A stretch of 27,019 bases of DNA from JASLBX01 sp036374175 (GTDB lineage: Bacteria > Actinomycetota > Actinomycetes > Jiangellales > Jiangellaceae): assembly GCA_036374175.1 (NCBI GenBank), contig DASUUH010000099.1, positions 1 through 27,019 of the forward strand, written 5' to 3'. Positions 6,854-15,031 of the stretch are shown one piece after another (positions within the stretch are counted from its first letter, which is position 1; every line of letters begins with the position of its first letter). A model generated the notes under the pieces. The model searched no databases and was not told the origin of the DNA. It saw only the letters and a program-made list of their open reading frames with translations. Both the position numbers and the translations under genes were made by a program.

Positions 6854-7915
6854 ATGAGTGTCGTCGTAGTGTCAGGATCGGGCGGCCTCGTGGGGTCGGA
6901 GGCGGCGCGCTTCTACGCCGGCCAGGCCAGTCGTGTGGTCGGTATCGACAACGACATGCGGGCTCGATTCTTCGGTTCCGAGGCCTCTACGGCTTGGGCG
7001 GTGAGCCAGTTGCAGGAGAGCTTCGACAATTACGAACACCACGGCATCGACATCCGGGACACCGGCGCGGTCGACGCGGTGTTCAAAAGCTACGGTGACG
7101 ATATCGGGCTGGTCGTCCATGCGGCCGCGCAACCGTCTCACGACTGGGCCGCCCGCGAACCGGTCACCGATTTCACTGTCAATGCGAACGGGACGCTCAA
7201 CCTCCTCGAGGCGGCACGCGAACACTGCCCGAAGACCGCTTTTGTGTTCATGTCGACTAACAAGGTCTACGGAGACCGCCCGAACGCGCTGCCGTTGGTC
7301 GAGCTGGACAGCCGCTGGGAGATTGACCCGGGGCACCCGTACCACGATCACGGCATCGACGAGTCGATGAGCATCGACGCCTGCACGCACAGCCTATTCG
7401 GCGCATCGAAGGTCGCAGCGGACGTCCTCGTTCAGGAGTACGGCCGCTATTTCGGCATGAACACGGTGGCTTTGAGGGGCGGGTGTCTGACCGGACCGGG
7501 ACATTCTGGGACCGCCCTGCACGGATTCCTTGCGTACCTCGTGCAATGCACTGCGACGGGTAGGCCGTACACAGTGTTCGGGTACAAGGGCAAGCAGGTC
7601 CGCGACAACATCCATTCGGCTGATCTCATCTCCGCCATCGACGCCGTCTACCGGAATCCACGTCAGGGTGAGGTCTACAACATGGGCGGCGGGCGCCGGA
7701 GCAACTGCTCGATGCTCGAGGCCATCGAGCTGTGTGAGAAGCTCACGGGGCGGCGGCTGCGGTGGCGGTACGAGGAGACCAACCGGACCGGCGATCACCA
7801 ATGGTGGATCAGCGACACGCGCCGGTTCGAGGAGCATTACCCGGATTGGACCCCGATCTACGACATCGAGGCGATACTCCGGGACATCCTGGACCGAGCT
7901 CACGATCGCTGGTAG
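6854..7915 (+). CDS. NAD-dependent epimerase/dehydratase, CDP-paratose 2-epimerase (CDP-tyvelose epimerase) family
   Basis: An extended short-chain dehydrogenase of 353 residues. NAD-binding loop VSGSGGLVGSEAA at the N-terminus, then HAAAQPSHDWA, STNKVYGD, the segment HSLFGASKVAAD, LRGGCLTGPGHSG, GYKGKQVRDNIHS and GGGRRSNCSML, the last blocks being typical of RfbE-like CDP-paratose 2-epimerases. The position of the usual catalytic Tyr in YxxxK is Phe (FGASK). Family knowledge says members act on nucleotide-activated sugars at C2 or C4. No CDP-sugar genes are in the window, so the substrate is open; CDP-tyvelose synthesis is not claimed. Start 6854 has an excellent Shine-Dalgarno; longer in-frame readings would run into the divergent GT4. 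First gene of a plus-strand set with the WecG-type gene. Confidence 0.85.
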   Translation: MSVVVVSGSGGLVGSEAARFYAGQASRVVGIDNDMRARFFGSEASTAWAVSQLQESFDNYEHHGIDIRDTGAVDAVFKSYGDDIGLVVHAAAQPSHDWAAREPVTDFTVNANGTLNLLEAAREHCPKTAFVFMSTNKVYGDRPNALPLVELDSRWEIDPGHPYHDHGIDESMSIDACTHSLFGASKVAADVLVQEYGRYFGMNTVALRGGCLTGPGHSGTALHGFLAYLVQCTATGRPYTVFGYKGKQVRDNIHSADLISAIDAVYRNPRQGEVYNMGGGRRSNCSMLEAIELCEKLTGRRLRWRYEETNRTGDHQWWISDTRRFEEHYPDWTPIYDIEAILRDILDRAHDRW

Positions 7916-7964
7916 CCATCAGTTACTGTTGATTCCCACGACTCGGGCTGCAGGGGGGCCTGCC

Positions 7965-8744
7965 ATGGGTGGCACGATGCACATCCCGAAGGTTCCGCTG
8001 TTCGGCATCGGTATCAGCGTCACCGACTACAGCCAAGCATGCGCCGCCATCATGGACGCGGCACGAGCCAGGCGTTCGTACGCGGTGTCTGCGCTCGCTA
8101 CGCACGGGCTCACCGAGGCTGCGCGTGACGGTCAACTCGGCGAACTGGTCAATTCGATCGAGTTGGTGACGCCGGATGGGCAGCCGGTCCGATGGGCCAT
8201 GAACATGCTGCACGGCACGGGCTTGTCGGAGCGGGTGTACGGGCCCGACCTGGTCGCGGCGGTCTGTGCCGCCGCAGCCGTCGAAGGTATGAGCGTCTAC
8301 TTGTTCGGCAGCACGGCCGAGACCTGCCGCGCAGTGGCCGAGGAACTGCCGCGCCGCAACCCCGGACTGCGGATTGCGGGGGTGCAGCCAGACCGTTTCC
8401 GCGAGGCCACAGCAGACGAAGACGCAGCGGACGTAGGACGGATTCTTGCCTCGGGAGCCGACATCGTGCTGGTGGGTCGCGGATGCCCCCGCCAGGAGCG
8501 CTGGGTCGCCCAGCACCGCGGACTCATCCCTATCCCGATGCTCGCGGTGGGGGCGGCATTCGACTATATCGCGGGCAACATCACCCGGCCCCCCCGATGG
8601 ATGCAACGAGCAGGACTCGAGTGGCTCTTCCGGCTCATTCAGGAACCGAGACGCCTGTTCCGCCGCTATCTGGTCCACAACAGCCTCTTCGTCCTGATGC
8701 TGGCACGGGAAATGGTCCAGAACCGGACGACGCCGCACCGTTGA
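7965..8744 (+). CDS. WecG/TagA/CpsF family glycosyltransferase (GT26)
   Basis: A 259-residue GT26 protein, full family length. These enzymes add a sugar (for example N-acetylmannosamine or its uronic acid) from a UDP donor to a polyprenyl-diphosphate-linked sugar at the inner membrane face. Seen: GIGISVTDYSQA at the N-terminus, LVTPDGQPVRW, YGPDL, VYLFGSTAET, and the hallmark VGRGCPRQERWVAQH followed by AVGAAFDYIAGN and RAGLEWLFRLIQEPRR. A GGGGGG stretch precedes the ATG at 7965. It lies 49 bases after the epimerase gene and its stop overlaps the ribosome site of the flippase remnant. Donor identity is unknown. Confidence 0.92.
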   Translation: MGGTMHIPKVPLFGIGISVTDYSQACAAIMDAARARRSYAVSALATHGLTEAARDGQLGELVNSIELVTPDGQPVRWAMNMLHGTGLSERVYGPDLVAAVCAAAAVEGMSVYLFGSTAETCRAVAEELPRRNPGLRIAGVQPDRFREATADEDAADVGRILASGADIVLVGRGCPRQERWVAQHRGLIPIPMLAVGAAFDYIAGNITRPPRWMQRAGLEWLFRLIQEPRRLFRRYLVHNSLFVLMLAREMVQNRTTPHR

Positions 8745-8752
8745 GGTCCCGC

Positions 8753-9165
8753 GTGGGCCGACATTACAAGGGCCGGCATCGCCGTGTCCGTCGACATCGT
8801 CAGTGGTTGTCAAAGGGCCTCTGGGCGGTCAGGGACCAGGGCCTGTTCGCCTCGACGAACTTCACCGTCACGTGCTTCTGGCCCGATGGCTGACCACCAG
8901 GTACTACGGAGCATTCGCGGTCATGTTCAGCGTGCTCCTGCTCATAGGCACCGCTCACACCCGCCCTGCTCACAGAACCGATGCTCATCTTCGGGCCGTC
9001 CCGTTCCGCGAGCGCACCACCACCAACGCGCGTCGGTAGAGCTCCGCGCATTTCGCCCTGACATCGGTCATGAGCGTCATGCTTCTGCTCATCGTCGCCG
9101 CTCCGATTGTGTTAGGGCCACCGTTTAGAGCGGCCACCACATTGGCCGCCCTCGCAGTGAAGGTC
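8753..9165 (+). pseudogene. Remnant of a Wzx-like polysaccharide flippase (MATE/MOP-type), N-terminal part only
   Basis: No intact gene lies between 8745 and 9253, but a flippase N-terminus can be read by changing frame. From GTG 8753 (GAGG six bases upstream): KGLWAVRDQGLFASTNF. After a one-base loss near 8871: VLLARWLTTRYYGAFAVMF, then VLLLIGTAHT. After one base too many at about 8962: ALLTEPMLIFGPSR. After a further loss near 9003 the frame returns, meets TAG at 9037, then continues AHFALTSVMSVMLLLIVAAP. This pattern (DQGLF, NF, LLARWL, YGAFAV, LLTEPML.FGP) is that of oligosaccharide flippase-like membrane proteins of actinobacterial EPS loci, normally 400 or more residues; only about 130 remain. 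Bases 9166-9253 show nothing recognisable. The family match is from memory. Confidence 0.72.
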
Positions 9166-9253
9166 ACACCGGCGACGGACACGACGGTGGTCGGATCGAC
9201 CAACATCGGCCAGAGCTCGGGCGCTGAGCGGTCTCACTTCGTACACTCCTCGG

Positions 9254-10537
9254 ATGGCACATCAGGCGGTTCCCAAGGCGGAGCTCATGCACGCCCTTGA
9301 TTCATTGGGATCCTTCGTCGTACTGCGCAACCACGACGTCCATGCCCACCTGGCCGCTGGAGGGGACATCGACCTGCTAGTACCGGCTCGGCGGCAGGCA
9401 GCAAATCAGCTGGTCGCCGAGCTTGGTGTGCCCTTTTTCGTCACCCGCCGGTCGTACGTCACCGGCCTCTTCTACGACTGGGGTCACATCGACCTGCTGC
9501 CGAACCTGCAATGGCGTGGTGCGACGTACCTGGACAGCAACACAGTGCTCCAAGACCGCCAGCTCTCACCATTCGGACTGCCGCGGCCCCGTGCCGCTCA
9601 CGAAGCACTGGTCTCTTGGTTCTCCAGCCTGCTGTGGGGCGGATTCTTCAAGACCCGGTATCGCGACGTCATCGTCGAGGCAGCCAGAGACGATGGCGAC
9701 GAGTTCGCGCGTGTGCTGTCCACCGCTGCCGGAAAACGCTGGGGCCGGCGTCTATGGCTTTCTGCATTCCACGGCCGACCCGAGGAGTCGGAGTTGTGGG
9801 TCGGCCAGATCCGCCGGGCCGTGGTGCGCAGGGCGCTCACTCGAGCGCCACTGCGGACCTTCACCGGCAGCGTACGCTTCTACCTGGCTGAGGCGCGACT
9901 TCACCGGAACCCCCCGCTCCCCTGGGTGGCCGTTCTCGGCCCGGATGGCAGCGGCAAGTCGACGCTCCTTGCCGCTTTGCGCAGCAGTTGGCCGCGGACA
10001 TTGGGAACCGTTCAGACCCACCACCTCCGGCCTCGCCGCTTAGCCGGCCATCGCGAATCAGCGGAGCCGGTCGTCGACCCTCACGGCCAGCCACCGAGGG
10101 GCGCGGTCACGAGCCTCGCCGCCCTGTCTTTCGTGGTGTTGGACTGGTGGATCGGCTACTGGACCCGAATCGTCCGCCAACGCGCTAAGCACGGCCTCGT
10201 CGTGTTCGACCGTCACGTGCTCGACATGCTCGTCGATCCATTGCGGTATCGCTACGGCGGCCCGGCGTGGGCGGTGCGGGCGGCGTGCCGCATCGTGCCC
10301 CGACCCGACGTCATCATCATCCTCGACGCTCCCACGTCGGTAGTTCGGGCGCGCAAGCAGGAGGTGACCACCACGGAATCGGAGCGGCAGAATCTTGCAT
10401 ACCGACGGCTGGCAGCGGATATCACCGACGCACATCTCGTGGATGCCACGATGACTCGCCAGCAAGTCGCCGACACCGTGATCTCGATCGTTCGCCGACA
10501 CCAGGATTCCCGCCGGGGCAAGGCGAGCGGCGCGTAA
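9254..10537 (+). CDS. Two-domain protein: nucleotidyltransferase-like N-terminus, thymidylate-kinase-like P-loop C-terminus
   Basis: 427 residues. The N-terminal region (about 15-120) has FVVLRNHD and GGDIDLLV (36-43), the shape of the metal-binding DxD in nucleotidyltransferase-fold proteins, plus a later HIDLLPN (78-84). The C-terminal half (223-415) has a perfect Walker A, GPDGSGKST (229-237), the thymidylate-kinase-like FDRHVLDMLVDPLRY (318-332), and VIIILDAP (353-360) as the strand before a lid region rich in Arg and Lys. It is far longer than a true thymidylate kinase (about 210 residues) and sits among sugar genes, so a role in nucleotide-sugar or polymer phosphorylation is possible but not shown. 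Start 9254 gives the longest frame; Met12 (9287), preceded by AAGGCGGAG, may be the real start. Converges with the GT2 gene 26 bases on. Confidence 0.75.
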   Translation: MAHQAVPKAELMHALDSLGSFVVLRNHDVHAHLAAGGDIDLLVPARRQAANQLVAELGVPFFVTRRSYVTGLFYDWGHIDLLPNLQWRGATYLDSNTVLQDRQLSPFGLPRPRAAHEALVSWFSSLLWGGFFKTRYRDVIVEAARDDGDEFARVLSTAAGKRWGRRLWLSAFHGRPEESELWVGQIRRAVVRRALTRAPLRTFTGSVRFYLAEARLHRNPPLPWVAVLGPDGSGKSTLLAALRSSWPRTLGTVQTHHLRPRRLAGHRESAEPVVDPHGQPPRGAVTSLAALSFVVLDWWIGYWTRIVRQRAKHGLVVFDRHVLDMLVDPLRYRYGGPAWAVRAACRIVPRPDVIIILDAPTSVVRARKQEVTTTESERQNLAYRRLAADITDAHLVDATMTRQQVADTVISIVRRHQDSRRGKASGA

Positions 10538-10563
10538 TCAGCACGCGCACCCGGTGTGTCGTT

Positions 10564-11502
10564 TCATCTACGAGGCACTTGTACGGCGGACAGCAACGTC
10601 GTGGCACTTGCGATTGCGCGGTCCGGTCGCAGGATGCCGGATGCGTATGTGAGCATCTCACGTGCCCGCTCTTGGTGTCTTCCAATGAATAGAAAGACTG
10701 CGGCCCTGAGCAGGGAGCCCGCACAGAGAACGGCGCGCATACCCAACGCGGCAGTGCCGCCGTTGTGGTCGTTGATATAGCGGCCCAGTGAACCCGCACG
10801 TAGCTGCCATACTCCGGCGGGTGGCACAGCAGACGAGGCACCGCCGATGTGTTCCACCACCAGGTCGCCCCTCATGATCTGTCGCATGCCATAGTGCCGG
10901 AAGCGGTCACCTAGCGCCATGTCCTCGTTGTAGAGGAAATACCCCTCATCGAAGCCGCCCACCGACAGGAACGTGGATCGCCGGACCGCAAGACAGGTGC
11001 CAGCAAGCCACCCTACTTCGAGGATCTCGCCGTGGCGTGGGGTAACCCAGATGCCGCCTTTGCGGAACAGTCGATGACCGCCTATTGCGTGCAAGAGGCA
11101 CCTGCCGAGGCTCGGAGCCCAACCCCCTCCGATGGTCGCGTATCGACCATCGGTACCGCGCAAGGCGGGTGCGCAGGACGCGATGTCTGGCTGTTGACGC
11201 AGCGTACGACACAGCTCGGCCAAGACGCCCGGGGATGGCAGACAATCCGGATTTACAAAAATCAGGATGCCGGCATTGGACGCCGCAGCCCCAAGGTTGG
11301 CGGCAGCGGCAAAGCCCACGTTGCCGCCGGCGTTGAGGTAGCGTGCCGCGCTGAACCGTGTCGTGAGGTCGCGCACGCCATCGGACCCGGCCGCGTTATC
11401 GACGACCAGCACAGAAGCGCCTTCGACGGCATTGAGGAGCCGCGCCAACGGTCGGCTGCTGCGATAGCTTACGATCACGAGTTCATACGAACAGTCGCTC
11501 AT
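10564..11502 (-). CDS. GT2 glycosyltransferase, rhamnosyltransferase-like
   Basis: 312 residues, GT-A fold family 2. Seen: LVIVSYRSSRPLARLL, VLVVDNAAGSDG, NAGGNVGFAAAANLGA, the metal/donor segment ILIFVNPDC (a DxD variant reading NPD, as in WbbL-type rhamnosyltransferases), and the acceptor-side block GWLAGTCLAVRR ... GGFDEGYFLYNEDMALGDRFR. The C-terminal region resembles the amphipathic tail common in this subfamily. A dTDP-L-rhamnose donor would fit the rfb genes nearby but is only inferred. It is the last gene of the minus-strand operon, 12 bases after the GT4-kinase fusion stop, with AAAGG upstream of the ATG. Confidence 0.88.
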   Translation of the reverse strand: MSDCSYELVIVSYRSSRPLARLLNAVEGASVLVVDNAAGSDGVRDLTTRFSAARYLNAGGNVGFAAAANLGAAASNAGILIFVNPDCLPSPGVLAELCRTLRQQPDIASCAPALRGTDGRYATIGGGWAPSLGRCLLHAIGGHRLFRKGGIWVTPRHGEILEVGWLAGTCLAVRRSTFLSVGGFDEGYFLYNEDMALGDRFRHYGMRQIMRGDLVVEHIGGASSAVPPAGVWQLRAGSLGRYINDHNGGTAALGMRAVLCAGSLLRAAVFLFIGRHQERAREMLTYASGILRPDRAIASATTLLSAVQVPRR

Positions 11503-11514
11503 GGCGGCGGACCT

Positions 11515-13683
11515 TTATGGTCGCGGGTCCATGTCCGTGCCCGCCATGACGCGAAGGGCAGCGATTTCTCTGGCACCTCTAATAGCATCGCGGGCCTTCC
11601 TGCGCGGCATTTGCCGCTCGCCGACATCTGGCTGAAAATTGTGGTGGTGAAGCCAATAATCTGCCACCTCCTCCAGTCCTACCCCAGCTCCACCGAAAGC
11701 TCGCCGTGCCGCTCGTGCGGTGTCCACAGGGGAGGTCCTCCTCAGCGACAAGTGCGCCACCAGGTAACGCACTGCGTCGGCGAGAGGCGGACCCCATCCT
11801 GCGTCTTCCCAGTCGACAAGCCACAATCGGCCGTCAGCGCTTTCACGCAGGTTCCAGGGGACGAAATCACCATGTAGCGGACCCCAATGTGACGGTATAT
11901 CTTTCGGCCGCTCAAGAAGTCCATCAAGCGATTTAGGGATGTCCTCGACGACGTTTCGAATCCGCGCTGGTTCCCAGCCGGCGGCCCGGTGGTATTTCGG
12001 CAGCGGCTCGATCACTCCGACATGCCAGTCACCCGAGTTGAACGAGTCAAGGCATGCTGGCACCCGGAACGAACCGCCCGAGGAGGTTGGATGAATGGTG
12101 GTTTCACCTTGTAGTTCGACAACCACCAGAAATTGCGGTGTCCCTAAGTGATCAAAGGCCAGGGCACTCGAGCGCTGCTTGTCCCACTGAGAGCGAAGGT
12201 ACAACCACTCGGCCGGCACGCCTTCAACAGCGGACACGGCTCGTTCGACAATGGCGTCCCATGTCTTCCATCCACAGACGGGGTCTGGCCGGTCTTGCCG
12301 CTCCGCGACGAGAGAGCGCAGGCCCGGAATGGCCATCTGTGCGACAACTGCAACTTGTGCCGGGGTAGGTACTCGCTTGCCGAAGGCATACACCGAGATG
12401 CCCTTGCCTACCGTCCCGGGTGTATTCGCGAAAACCTGAGGCTTGCCACGAGGAAAGGCCCAGACGACCGGCCGAAGGTGATGCTCGGGCGCTGGAGTTC
12501 TTCGGACGACACGGTCGTATGCCTGAAGTATCTCCTCTTCGAAGGATCTGCGCGGTCGCAATGGGGTCCGTCGTACCTCGGGCGGATCGGCGAGGAAATC
12601 ATCGACGGCCGCCGCCATTGCCCTGGCGGTGGATTCGGCCTCGGCCGGCTCGACAGCCAGCGCCCAGGCGTCTGGCCACTCTTTCAGGATTGCTGGCGGG
12701 CCGCCACGGTTCAGGCAGACCACTGGAGTCCCCAAGGCCACGGCCTCGGCAACACAAAGCCCCGCTTCCTCATGCAGGGCCGGATGGATTAGCGCACCTG
12801 CGGAGGCGATCCGCGCCAAGAGGGCGTCTCGGGATAACCAGCCCTCGAAACTGACCCGATCTCGCACGCCCCACCGCCGCGCTGCTCTCTCCAGGCGCCG
12901 CCTTTCCGGACCGTCGCCACAGATGCGCAACACACAGTCCGGGTCACGGACATACCGCATGGCTCGGACGGCAAGTATGGGCGCTTTCCACGGGGCCAGT
13001 CGTCCGACGAGGAAGATGTCCTTGTTGCGCGGGCTGGCGGGACGAACCGGATCGAGATCAATGACGGTTGCGTTGGAGAGGACGACGACGTCACCGCGGC
13101 CGTTGAGTCGACCAGCCGTGGCCGTGTTCTGAGCAAATATGACGCCGGCCTGGTGTCGAGGTCTGCGGGCCGGTCCCACCCTGCCCATTGGCCTGCGGAT
13201 CACCCGCCGCCCCACATCCTCACCGAGGCCGCGCCATCCGAGTTCAGGGATCAGCCGCCACGGAGTCTCGACACCCCCGCCGACCGGTCCCCACACCAGT
13301 GGTTTGTCCAGAACGGCTGCAGCAGCTCGTGTCCAGTAGCTCGCGAGGGTCACGTGGTGAACCACGTCAAAGTCGATCCGCTGGTCCAGGTCGAGCGCCC
13401 GCGCGGCGGCGCGCCGTTGCCAGCGGTTGTAGTACCAGTGAAATGTGGTCGATGTGAGGCGCGAGAATGCCTTCTCGTCGAGACCGAATTCGATCCCCTC
13501 GAGATGTATGCGAGGCGCCACCTCGCTATCGGCGATGGCGGCCGCTACGGCTGGGATTGTGTCAGCATTGGTCAACACCCAGACCTCGTGGTGACGGGCG
13601 GCTGCCAACATTGCTCGGAAGCCGACCTCAAGTTCGGAACCCTTCCCTGGTTCGCACGCCAAAGCCGACATCAGGACTCTCAC
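11515..13683 (-). CDS. GT4 glycosyltransferase fused to aminoglycoside-phosphotransferase/choline-kinase-like domain
   Basis: 722 residues in one uninterrupted frame. Residues 1-395 are a complete GT4 (GT-B): MRVLMSALACEPGKGSELEVG, WGPVGGGVETP (131-141), FLVGRLAPWKAP, ICGDGPERRR and HEEAGLCVAEAVALGTPVV (304-322). Residues about 400-715 are a second domain with a protein-kinase-like catalytic core of the APH family: HGDFVPWN (604-611, Brenner motif with catalytic Asp606 and Asn611) and LVDWEDAGWGPPLADAVRY (622-640, metal-binding Asp624). The kinase substrate could be a sugar of the growing glycan, a lipid carrier or a small alcohol; nothing decides this. The GTG start overlaps the polymerase stop as GTGA. 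The GT4 part is paralogous to 5526-6722, which ends where the kinase domain begins. Confidence 0.88.
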   Translation of the reverse strand: MRVLMSALACEPGKGSELEVGFRAMLAAARHHEVWVLTNADTIPAVAAAIADSEVAPRIHLEGIEFGLDEKAFSRLTSTTFHWYYNRWQRRAAARALDLDQRIDFDVVHHVTLASYWTRAAAAVLDKPLVWGPVGGGVETPWRLIPELGWRGLGEDVGRRVIRRPMGRVGPARRPRHQAGVIFAQNTATAGRLNGRGDVVVLSNATVIDLDPVRPASPRNKDIFLVGRLAPWKAPILAVRAMRYVRDPDCVLRICGDGPERRRLERAARRWGVRDRVSFEGWLSRDALLARIASAGALIHPALHEEAGLCVAEAVALGTPVVCLNRGGPPAILKEWPDAWALAVEPAEAESTARAMAAAVDDFLADPPEVRRTPLRPRRSFEEEILQAYDRVVRRTPAPEHHLRPVVWAFPRGKPQVFANTPGTVGKGISVYAFGKRVPTPAQVAVVAQMAIPGLRSLVAERQDRPDPVCGWKTWDAIVERAVSAVEGVPAEWLYLRSQWDKQRSSALAFDHLGTPQFLVVVELQGETTIHPTSSGGSFRVPACLDSFNSGDWHVGVIEPLPKYHRAAGWEPARIRNVVEDIPKSLDGLLERPKDIPSHWGPLHGDFVPWNLRESADGRLWLVDWEDAGWGPPLADAVRYLVAHLSLRRTSPVDTARAARRAFGGAGVGLEEVADYWLHHHNFQPDVGERQMPRRKARDAIRGAREIAALRVMAGTDMDPRP

Positions 13684-15026
13684 GGTCTCTCACCTCCTTC
13701 GGCTGCCGCTATATCGCGTCGGATCTCCGGCGCCGCTACCCTCCTCGCGTAAGGACCATCCCCAGCTTGCTTGCGCAACACCCGCACCGCGACGATGGCG
13801 ACCATGAAGACCGCGAACGGTCCGGCGAGGCCCTTGTCCACGACGGCATTGAAGGTGACCCAGACCAGCAGGCAGGCCACCTGGTGGGTGGTCACGGTTG
13901 CCAGTCGGTCTGACGCGGTGGCTCGGTAGAGACGTCCGAATGCGACCCATGCGGAAATGAATGCCACAAGCAACAACGACAGGCCAATGAGACCGAGGTC
14001 CACGAGCACTGTCGAGATGGCGTCGTGGCCCGCTCCTATGTTGAGCCCACGACGCTCGACGAAGTCGACTAGTGCATTTCTTGTGCCGGACCCAAAGCCG
14101 TAACCGATCAGAGGCGAGTCTCGCCAATGATCGATGAGATGAGAGAAGGCCTCGGTTCGGCCGGACAGCGTTTCGAGCCCTTCTCCATCGCGGGTACCTA
14201 CAGAGATGATCTTTTCCAATGCTGTGGGCAACAGGGCAACGAGTCCGACACCCGCTGCAGTCGCGACCAGGGCAAACAGGGTCCGCGCTCGCCAATGAGC
14301 GTGCACCATAATGATGAGGAACGCAACGGCTGCTGCCATCGTGGTTCGCGTTTGTGAGAGCACTATCAGTGCCCACGTGCCCACGTAGGCTACGCCCGCC
14401 AACCACCGGTGCGCCGGCTTACTGCCAAAGAGTGCGACGGTTAGAAGGAACAGGCCCGCAATCAGGGCCGAGCTGCCGTAGTCGGCGAACACGCCGCCCG
14501 TGACGCGAACGGGCTCGGAACCGCGCACTGCTCCGAACGGCGTCACCCATTCACGGCGGACAAAGTACAGAATGCCGATGGCCGCTGCCTGCAAGCCGTA
14601 GACCCAGAAGAGCACCTGCAACGCCCTCGAACCGCGCCGCGCAGGCCAGTGCCATTCGAGCAGGGCCAGCACGAATAACGCGACAAGGATCTTTTGGGCG
14701 AAGAAGGTTGTATAGAGCACTGACTGGGTGTAGGTGACCGAGCCCAGAGCCAGCAAGCCGTAGAGGCCATACCAGCGCAGCGGCTTGTCTGCAAGGAGGT
14801 TGGAGAGAAAGTCCGTGCGGCGGGCAAGGTGGGATATCAGCAGCAGCAGCACAAGTGCGTCGGCAAAAACCCATGCCCCGACCTGAAGGACTGCGGCTGC
14901 GTCCAACGCAAACGGGTCTGCCAACGCGGCGTTGAGATCCCGGCCGGCCGGCCGCAGGGCCGGCGGACCCCACACAATGAGGAAAGCGGCGACGAACAGC
15001 AGACGGCGCGCGGCAGTTGCGGACAT
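13680..15026 (-). CDS. O-antigen polymerase/ligase-like membrane protein (Wzy/WaaL)
   Basis: 448 residues with about ten to twelve hydrophobic helices and one large external loop. The Wzy_C-type signature is clear: LSGRTEAFSHLIDHWRDSPL followed by IGYGFGSGTRNALVD, and GAGHDAISTVLVDLGLIGL. Such proteins join polyprenyl-linked repeat units or transfer the chain to an acceptor on the outer face of the membrane. With a Wzz-type co-polymerase two genes away, polymerase is more likely than ligase, but the families cannot be separated by sequence alone. It starts five bases after the GT4 stop and its own stop overlaps the next GTG, so it is an internal operon gene. Confidence 0.87.
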   Translation of the reverse strand: MSATAARRLLFVAAFLIVWGPPALRPAGRDLNAALADPFALDAAAVLQVGAWVFADALVLLLLISHLARRTDFLSNLLADKPLRWYGLYGLLALGSVTYTQSVLYTTFFAQKILVALFVLALLEWHWPARRGSRALQVLFWVYGLQAAAIGILYFVRREWVTPFGAVRGSEPVRVTGGVFADYGSSALIAGLFLLTVALFGSKPAHRWLAGVAYVGTWALIVLSQTRTTMAAAVAFLIIMVHAHWRARTLFALVATAAGVGLVALLPTALEKIISVGTRDGEGLETLSGRTEAFSHLIDHWRDSPLIGYGFGSGTRNALVDFVERRGLNIGAGHDAISTVLVDLGLIGLSLLLVAFISAWVAFGRLYRATASDRLATVTTHQVACLLVWVTFNAVVDKGLAGPFAVFMVAIVAVRVLRKQAGDGPYARRVAAPEIRRDIAAAEGGERP

Positions 15027-15031
15027 CGGAC

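Noticed and set aside
8192..8893. Plus-strand frame overlapping the WecG-type gene
   Set aside because: Its first part is an out-of-frame shadow. Only the end from 8753 matters, where it carries the flippase N-terminus described as a pseudogene.
8800..9206. Minus-strand frames in the WecG-kinase gap
   Set aside because: No recognisable motifs; the plus-strand flippase remnant explains the region better.
10538..10563. Terminator between the convergent kinase-like and GT2 genes
   Set aside because: No stable stem followed by a T-run could be found in the 26 bases.
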